Assembly: GCF_041261445.1 (NCBI RefSeq)
Contig: NZ_JBGCCU010000001.1
Span: 558,001 to 622,000 of the forward strand
Direction: 5' to 3'
DNA: 64,000 nucleotides
Origin: Catenulispora sp. EB89
GTDB lineage: Bacteria; Actinomycetota; Actinomycetes; Streptomycetales; Catenulisporaceae
This document shows, piece after piece, positions 59,462-64,000 of this stretch. Made by a program: the position numbers and the translations under genes. Numbering within the stretch: position 1 is the first letter of the stretch; every line of letters begins with the position of its first letter. The notes beneath the pieces were generated by a model that saw only the letters and a program-made list of their open reading frames with translations, searched no databases and had not been told where the DNA came from.

Positions 59462-60388
59462 GTGCGCGCATCCCCCGGCGGCGCGATTCCGGCGCCCTAT
59501 ATGGCCTACCTGCGGGTGTATGAGCCGCTGGCCGCATTCCCGGCTGGAGAGCGCGCCGAGTGGGAGTCCTGGCTCCGGCGGAACCCCGAGCCCAAGACCC
59601 TCGCCGAGGAACAGGGAACCTCGCTGCGCGGCCTTGTGGCGGTCCCTCCGATCGCCGTTCCGGAGAACGAGTCCCGGGTCGCCTATGTGCTGGACAACGG
59701 AGAGAACCCGCTGCTGTGCCCGTGGCAGTCGCGGCTGCGGTCCTGGCTGGCGCTGACCGAGCTGCGCGCGGTCCACGGCGACGGCGGCGTCCGGCTGTTC
59801 TGGCCGCAGCCGGTGCTCGACCGCGCCGACACCGAGTACGAGCGGTGGTGGGCCGAGGACCCGGAGGCCCTGCCGCACATCCTGACCGCTTCCTGGCAGG
59901 TGCCGATCCGCTGGCTCGTCCTGTTCGGCCTGGAGGACGCGGTGCCCGGCGACGGGAGCGAGGGCGGCAACGGAAGCGGTGGGGGCGGCGGCCAGGGCGA
60001 CGAGAAGGTCGCGGCGGTGACGCTCCAGTTCCGGACCGCGATGAGCCAGGCGCGAAAGCGCTGTGCCAGGGCGCTGCGAGTCCTCAAGAGGTCGCTCGGG
60101 GCGGGACCCCTTGTGGAGGCCGTGGAGACGCTGGGAATGTGGTTGGAGGAGTTCCACCCCCTGTCGGTCGTCGAGCTCGACTACGGGGGCCTGATGGGGC
60201 TGCTGGTGGCCCAGGGCGCGTTGGGCGCCGAGGAGCGGGTAGACGGGGTCGTCCTGGATTGTTCCGTGCGGTATGTGGCGGACGGTCTCGCTGCCCTGGC
60301 TCAGGGTGACGATACGGGGGTGACCGCTGCGTATCTGCGTTATCGCGCTAAGTGGGATGCCGTGCGGGTGCTCGCGCGGGCCAACTAG
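59462..60388 (+). CDS. Conserved hypothetical protein upstream of bldC
   Basis: The 308-residue protein has no named domain I can see. It begins with [26 protein letters not shown] and has [15 protein letters not shown] and [13 protein letters not shown] in the first half. A Gly/Ser/Asn-rich linker near residues 160-180 leads to a helical C-terminal half. No signal or membrane segment is seen. A homologue sits in the same place before bldC in Streptomyces coelicolor (SCO4090 as I recall it). GTG at 59462 has no SD and may be leaderless. It is divergent from vdh. Confidence 0.78.
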   Translation: MRASPGGAIPAPYMAYLRVYEPLAAFPAGERAEWESWLRRNPEPKTLAEEQGTSLRGLVAVPPIAVPENESRVAYVLDNGENPLLCPWQSRLRSWLALTELRAVHGDGGVRLFWPQPVLDRADTEYERWWAEDPEALPHILTASWQVPIRWLVLFGLEDAVPGDGSEGGNGSGGGGGQGDEKVAAVTLQFRTAMSQARKRCARALRVLKRSLGAGPLVEAVETLGMWLEEFHPLSVVELDYGGLMGLLVAQGALGAEERVDGVVLDCSVRYVADGLAALAQGDDTGVTAAYLRYRAKWDAVRVLARAN

Positions 60389-60817
60389 CGCCGAGTGCGT
60401 TTGACGATCAGTTCAACGATCAGAGGTCTTCCGCGCCGGCCGTCCTCGGTGGCAAGATCATCCCTCGGGTCGGTTCCGGACCGGTTTCGCCGCCCGCCCG
60501 CCGGGGTCGAATCCGGGCATGGCGGGTGAAGCAACCAGCTGATGCCGTCCTCGATCGACACAGCGTTACAGGGGTGAAGCTGTCCGTATATCGGCCCCTA
60601 CGTCCGCGGTCGGCCGGTGCGGGTTTTGTGTATCGATTTCATAGATATCGCCCACGGCCCCGGTTGGATGGTGTACTTGTACTGTGAACGACAAGCCGTT
60701 CGTCCTATAACCGACACGGCCGCACGGTCTTCCCGGGACCGGGCAAGCGAGGCTATCGGGGAGGGTCCACGAGAAATCGGGCGCGCTGGGCGCCCGTTTC
60801 CGTCAGGAGGAGTCCAT
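60389..60817 (+). promoter_or_regulatory. bldC upstream region, 429 bases without a gene
   Basis: No open frame here has SD or domain support. It holds a likely bldC promoter: TATAAC at 60706-60711 with TGTGAA 17 bases upstream, giving a leader of roughly 100 bases. An AT-richer stretch lies near 60626-60650 (TGTATCGATTTCATAGATATCG). A leader hairpin just before the SD is listed separately. Confidence 0.5.
60778..60796 (+). promoter_or_regulatory. Hairpin in the bldC leader
   Basis: Arms CGGGCGC and GCGCCCG with a five-base loop, followed by TTTC, end six bases before the bldC SD (CAGGAGG). It could act as an attenuator or affect translation. Confidence 0.4.
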
Positions 60818-61021
60818 ATGACCGCACGTACGCCGGACGCTGAGCCTCTGCTCACGCCCGCCGAGGTCGCCACGATGTTCCGCGTCGACCCCAAGACGGT
60901 CACGCGCTGGGCCAAGGCCGGCAAGCTGACCTCTATCCGCACTCTGGGGGGCCACCGCCGCTACCGCGAGCAGGAGGTCCGCGCTCTGCTGAACGGCATC
61001 CCGCCGCAGCGTGAGGGCTGA
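60818..61021 (+). CDS. bldC: BldC, MerR-like developmental DNA-binding protein
   Basis: The 67-residue protein is a small winged HTH of the MerR type: LLTPAEVATMFRVDPKTVTRWAKAGK is the HTH and TLGGHRRYREQEV the wing. It is almost identical to Streptomyces BldC as I know it, a regulator that binds direct repeats cooperatively and holds back sporulation while vegetative growth continues. ATG at 60818 follows CAGGAGGAG. The upstream in-frame region to 60617 lacks family sequence. It is followed by a strong terminator. Confidence 0.97.
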   Translation: MTARTPDAEPLLTPAEVATMFRVDPKTVTRWAKAGKLTSIRTLGGHRRYREQEVRALLNGIPPQREG

Positions 61022-61069
61022 CCCGCCCAGGGAATCTCGTCGCAGTACCCAACGGGGGACGTACCGGCG

Positions 61070-61099
61070 ACGCTCCAAGGGACGGGCCCCTTGGAGCGT
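61070..61099 (+). terminator. bldC terminator
   Basis: Perfect 12-bp arms ACGCTCCAAGGG and CCCTTGGAGCGT enclose a six-base loop, followed by TTCGCTT, 49 bases after bldC. Confidence 0.85.
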
Positions 61100-61201
61100 T
61101 TCGCTTAAGTAGCTCCCGGACTGTGCACCACCTCGGGTCACGACCCGCATGCGGCGCCCCCGCCCCGAACTCCCGTTGGCGCCCACGTGGGGAAATAACG
61201 T

Positions 61202-61240
61202 AACGCCCGCCACCTGGCGATGTCCCAGGAGGCGGGCGTT
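61202..61240. terminator. Second hairpin beyond the chitinase gene
   Basis: Arms of 16 bp with one mismatch (AACGCCCGCCACCTGG and CCAGGAGGCGGGCGTT) around a seven-base loop. On the leftward strand it is followed by TACGTTATTT, a good terminator tail. Confidence 0.7.
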
Positions 61241-61312
61241 GTCGTGCGCGCGACAGATCGAGAACGGCCCCACCGCGGCGAGAACGAGCAGACAGCAGGA
61301 CGAGAACGGCGG

Positions 61313-61350
61313 AACAGGTGCCGGTCCTGTGTGGGCAGAACCGGCACCTG
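61313..61350 (-). terminator. Chitinase gene terminator
   Basis: Perfect 12-bp arms ACAGGTGCCGGT and ACCGGCACCTGT flank a 14-base loop, 39 bases after the chitinase stop on the leftward strand. Confidence 0.65.
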
Positions 61351-61388
61351 TCCCTTCTCCGGGGCATCCCTCCGGGGTGGGGTGGTGG

Positions 61389-62945
61389 TCAGCCGGTGAA
61401 GGCCTCGAAGGTGTGCGAGAAGTCGTACGCGTTCTGCTGGACCGAGGAGCAGGTGGGCGAGGCCCACGACGACGGCTGCGCACACGCCTGGTCCCGCGTC
61501 AGGGACCACATGGCCAGCCGGCCGATGTGGTGCTGCGCGGCGAACTGTTCGACGACCTTGGCGTCGGAGACCTGGAACACCTCGTCGGAGGTGTCGTTGA
61601 CGCCGATCATCGGGGTGATGCCGACCATCGCCCACAGCTGGGCGTCGGTGGCGTTCGGGTAGACGGTCCTGAGCTGGTCGTGCACGGACTGCGCCGACTG
61701 GTCGGCGTACTGGCCCATCTTCCCCGACGGGCTCGGGGCGGCCCAGTCGCCGTAGTCCATGGCCATCACGTTCACGACCGAGACCTTCAGGTTGTTCTTG
61801 GCGGCCGCGGTGACGATGTTCACACCGTCCTGGGTCAGGCCCGAGGGCAGGACCGGCAAAGTCAGCGACACGTCCAGGGTCTTGCCGGCCGCCGCGTAGT
61901 CGGACTGGAGCTGGGCCAGCGCCTGCGCCCGGCGGGTGATCGAGGCCTGATCGGTGGTCGCCGCGCCCTCGATGTCGAAGTCGACGTGGCTGAGGTTGTA
62001 AGCGTCGATCACCGACTTGTACGCGGCCTTCAGGCTCGGCACGTCGGTGCAGGCCCGGGCCAGCTCGGTGCCGTTGGCGCCGCCGAAGGAGGCGATGGCG
62101 TCGCCGCCCTTGGACCGCAGGTCCGCCAGGCCGGCCTTCAGGCTCGCCTCGAAGGCCGGGTCGGAGGTGCCGTTCCACGCCGGGGTGCAACCGCTGCCCC
62201 CGGCCAGCATGAACGCCGCGGTGACGTACTTCATGCCGGCCGCCGCCGCGACCGCGCCGAGATCCTGGCGCTGGCTGGTGTCGACGTAGGGCGCGAAGGT
62301 GTAGGACGCGCCGGACGGTGGCGGGGCCGGCACCGACGGGGCCGAGGAGGGCACCGAGGAGGGCACCGAGGACGGTGCGCTGCTCGGCCCCGACGACGGG
62401 ACGGTGCTCGGCTTGCTCGACGGCGCGCCGCTGGGAGACGCGCTGGAGCCCGGCGCGGTGCTGGGGCCGCTGCCGGGAGCCGAGCTCGGACCGCCGCCGG
62501 ACGTCCCGCCGCCGGGACCGCCGCCGCACGAGGCGCCGTTGACCAGACAGTTCAGCGGCTCGGCGCTCCCGGAGGTGGCGTCCACCACGAAGCCGAACGT
62601 GGCGCTCGTCCCGGTGGCGATGTCCCCGGCCCAGGACGGGTTGGCGACGGTGATGTGCTGCCCGGCGGCGGTCATCGTGCCGTTCCACAGGGAGCTGATG
62701 CGCTCCCCGGCCGGCAGGTCGAAGGAGACGGTCCAGCCGTGCACCGTCTGGCCGGTGCCGTTGGCGATCGTGTACTGGCCCTGGAAACCGGTGCCCCAGT
62801 CCGAGGTCTTGGCGAAGGCGGCCGTGACGGTTCCACTGCTGCTTCCGGCGGCGCCGGCCGAGAAGGCGGCGACGGATCCGGCGCCGACGACGGCAGCGGT
62901 GGCTAGTGAGATCCCTATGACGCGGGCGCGCTTCGACAGTCCCAT
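61389..62945 (-). CDS. Secreted chitinase: CBM2-like module, Ser/Pro linker and GH18 domain
   Basis: The 518-residue protein has a Sec signal peptide (about 1-35, cleavage near SAGAAG). A family 2-type carbohydrate-binding module follows (about 40-135; Trp residues in TSDWGTGF, HGWTVSF and PSWAGD, and paired Cys). A Pro/Ser/Gly linker with PSS-AP repeats comes next (140-195), then a GH18 catalytic domain. The GH18 active site is HVDFDIEGA (the DxDxE motif with the acid/base Glu), and AMDYGDW supplies the Met-Asp-Tyr residues. It probably hydrolyses chitin outside the cell. ATG at 62945 has AAGGAG 14 bases upstream, somewhat distant. The frame opens at 62990. Confidence 0.92.
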   Translation of the reverse strand: MGLSKRARVIGISLATAAVVGAGSVAAFSAGAAGSSSGTVTAAFAKTSDWGTGFQGQYTIANGTGQTVHGWTVSFDLPAGERISSLWNGTMTAAGQHITVANPSWAGDIATGTSATFGFVVDATSGSAEPLNCLVNGASCGGGPGGGTSGGGPSSAPGSGPSTAPGSSASPSGAPSSKPSTVPSSGPSSAPSSVPSSVPSSAPSVPAPPPSGASYTFAPYVDTSQRQDLGAVAAAAGMKYVTAAFMLAGGSGCTPAWNGTSDPAFEASLKAGLADLRSKGGDAIASFGGANGTELARACTDVPSLKAAYKSVIDAYNLSHVDFDIEGAATTDQASITRRAQALAQLQSDYAAAGKTLDVSLTLPVLPSGLTQDGVNIVTAAAKNNLKVSVVNVMAMDYGDWAAPSPSGKMGQYADQSAQSVHDQLRTVYPNATDAQLWAMVGITPMIGVNDTSDEVFQVSDAKVVEQFAAQHHIGRLAMWSLTRDQACAQPSSWASPTCSSVQQNAYDFSHTFEAFTG

Positions 62946-63099
62946 GATCGAGCGGTGTCTCCTTGCGGTTGTGCGAGTAGGTGGTGGCACAGCGAGCCAA
63001 CCGCAAGGACGTTCGGGGGCGGAAGGAGGTTAGGACGATCCGGTCCGGATCTTGACTCCGTCTTGGCACTCGCACGGGTGTTCTTGGTGTCTCCTTTAC

Positions 63100-64000
63100 T
63101 TAGTTTGCGGGTTCTGTAGTGATCGCGTCCCTTTCGGGCCCTGAGAAGACCTTCAGAAGCATGTAAAAAGCGGGCAGGATGACCACCATCCCGAAGGCCA
63201 TCGCGATCAGCAGGGCGTGCAGGTTCGCGGATCCGGCGGCCGAGTCGCGGGCGGTCGCCGCGCCGACGGCCAGATCCGGGTACTGAGCTGCCGCCCAGCC
63301 GAGCAGCACGCCGATCACGGCGGTGGCCGCCGTCGCGCGGGCCAGGACGTAGTGCCGCTTCCAGATCACCGCGATCGAGCCGAAACCGCAGACCACTGCG
63401 ACGGCCACGAACGGGATCGACCGCTCGGTGAAGCGGTGCGCGACGGTCGGTGCGTCCTGATACAGCAGCGGGAGCAGGGCCAGGCTGACCACGCCGGCCA
63501 GTGCGGCGGCGGCCAGGGCCCGGCGCCGGAACGCGGGGACCAGGTCCTCGGTTTCCGGGTCGGTGCCGGCGTCGTAGCAGAGATATACGGCGGCCAGGAA
63601 CGCGGTGACGACGACCGCGAACGCGCCGGCCACCAGCGTGAACGGGGACTCGAAGGGCGTCAGGGGCCCGGAGCTCGGGGTGATCTTGCCGGTGGCCAGC
63701 GCCGCGCCGCTGACGCCGAGCATGAACGGGGTGATCGAGGAGGCCACCGCGAAGACGCGGCTCCACAGGCTGTCGGGTCCGGCGGCGCCTTCGCCGTAGG
63801 CGCGGTAGACGTACGCCGCCCCGCGCAGCACGATCCCGGCCAATGCCAGCGCCAGCGGCAGTTCCAGGCCGCGCGCGATGATGCCGAAGGCGGAGGGGAA
63901 GCCGCTGAACGTCGCGACGATCACGAAGATCAGCCAGACGTGGTTGGCCTCCCAGACCGGGCCGAGCGCGTGCGCGATGAGGCGGCGCTCGCGGTCGGCG
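63100..64000 (-). CDS. cydB: Cytochrome bd oxidase subunit II, 5' end outside window
   Basis: The visible 300 residues include the CydB signature GPVWEANHVWLIF near the right edge (its Trp and His belong to the conserved quinol-oxidase segment). TFSGFPSAF and the helices that follow are also visible, with about seven membrane segments remaining. CydB pairs with CydA in the membrane and lets the cell reduce oxygen with quinol at low oxygen pressure. The start codon and cydA would lie to the right of the window. The stop at 63100 leaves 154 bases before the chitinase start. Confidence 0.93.
   Translation of the reverse strand, partial: ADRERRLIAHALGPVWEANHVWLIFVIVATFSGFPSAFGIIARGLELPLALALAGIVLRGAAYVYRAYGEGAAGPDSLWSRVFAVASSITPFMLGVSGAALATGKITPSSGPLTPFESPFTLVAGAFAVVVTAFLAAVYLCYDAGTDPETEDLVPAFRRRALAAAALAGVVSLALLPLLYQDAPTVAHRFTERSIPFVAVAVVCGFGSIAVIWKRHYVLARATAATAVIGVLLGWAAAQYPDLAVGAATARDSAAGSANLHALLIAMAFGMVVILPAFYMLLKVFSGPERDAITTEPAN

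Larger units (their letters stand above)
61022..61388. other. Intergenic region between bldC and the chitinase gene, 367 bases
   Basis: No supported gene is present. The stretch contains three hairpins listed separately: the bldC terminator and two others that could end the leftward chitinase transcript. Confidence 0.7.

Overview
This is a 64 kb chromosomal window from a GC-rich actinomycete. The signs are third-position GC bias throughout, frequent GTG starts, many genes with no Shine-Dalgarno (SD) site but a -10-like box 5-7 nt before the start codon, XRE/DUF397 gene pairs, a mycothiol-type DinB enzyme, BldC and a DUF3073 protein. The block DinB/SCP - purF - purM - DUF3073 - valine dehydrogenase - conserved hypothetical - bldC matches the order I recall from Streptomyces. 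The two secreted proteins combining a beta-propeller-like region with cell-wall-binding repeats suggest a non-Streptomyces relative such as Catenulispora. That genus assignment is inference. No tRNA, rRNA, CRISPR array, transposase or phage gene was seen.

Layout. 1-3.8 kb: histidine utilisation (M20 amidohydrolase and hutU leftward, hutH rightward). 3.8-14 kb: lipoprotein, small membrane protein, ArsR-type regulator plus MFS exporter, RpiR-type regulator, EtfD-like membrane iron-sulfur oxidoreductase, DUF4097-like surface protein, a zinc-ribbon/40-aa membrane microprotein pair, and an XRE regulator with two DUF397 partners. 14-21 kb: HSP90-like ATPase with a large TPR protein, then an ECF sigma factor with a membrane partner. 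21-57 kb: nine purine genes (purA, purD, purB, purC, purS, purQ, purL, purF, purM) spread among unrelated genes: an aminotransferase, a MarR/MFS pair, a GT-C type membrane glycosyltransferase, a ribbon-helix-helix/DUF4097/ABC-2 operon, a TDT-family carrier, two cell-wall-binding repeat proteins, and a WXG-like/NlpC-P60 pair. 57-61 kb: DUF3073, vdh, a conserved hypothetical gene and bldC. 61-64 kb: a secreted chitinase and the 3' part of cydB.

How the genes work together. purF, purD, purS/Q/L, purM, purC and purB supply most of the steps from PRPP towards IMP, and purA with purB makes AMP; purN, purE/K and purH are not in the window. PurS, PurQ and PurL overlap and form the three-part FGAM synthetase. 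hutH and hutU carry out the first two steps of histidine breakdown. Several genes sit beside symmetrical DNA sites that look like their own operators (ArsR, MarR and ribbon-helix-helix systems).

The least explained stretch is about 35.21-36.29 kb. It has no convincing gene and is one large imperfect inverted repeat of about 1.07 kb. Each half contains a smaller inverted repeat built from 65-bp units in alternating orientation.
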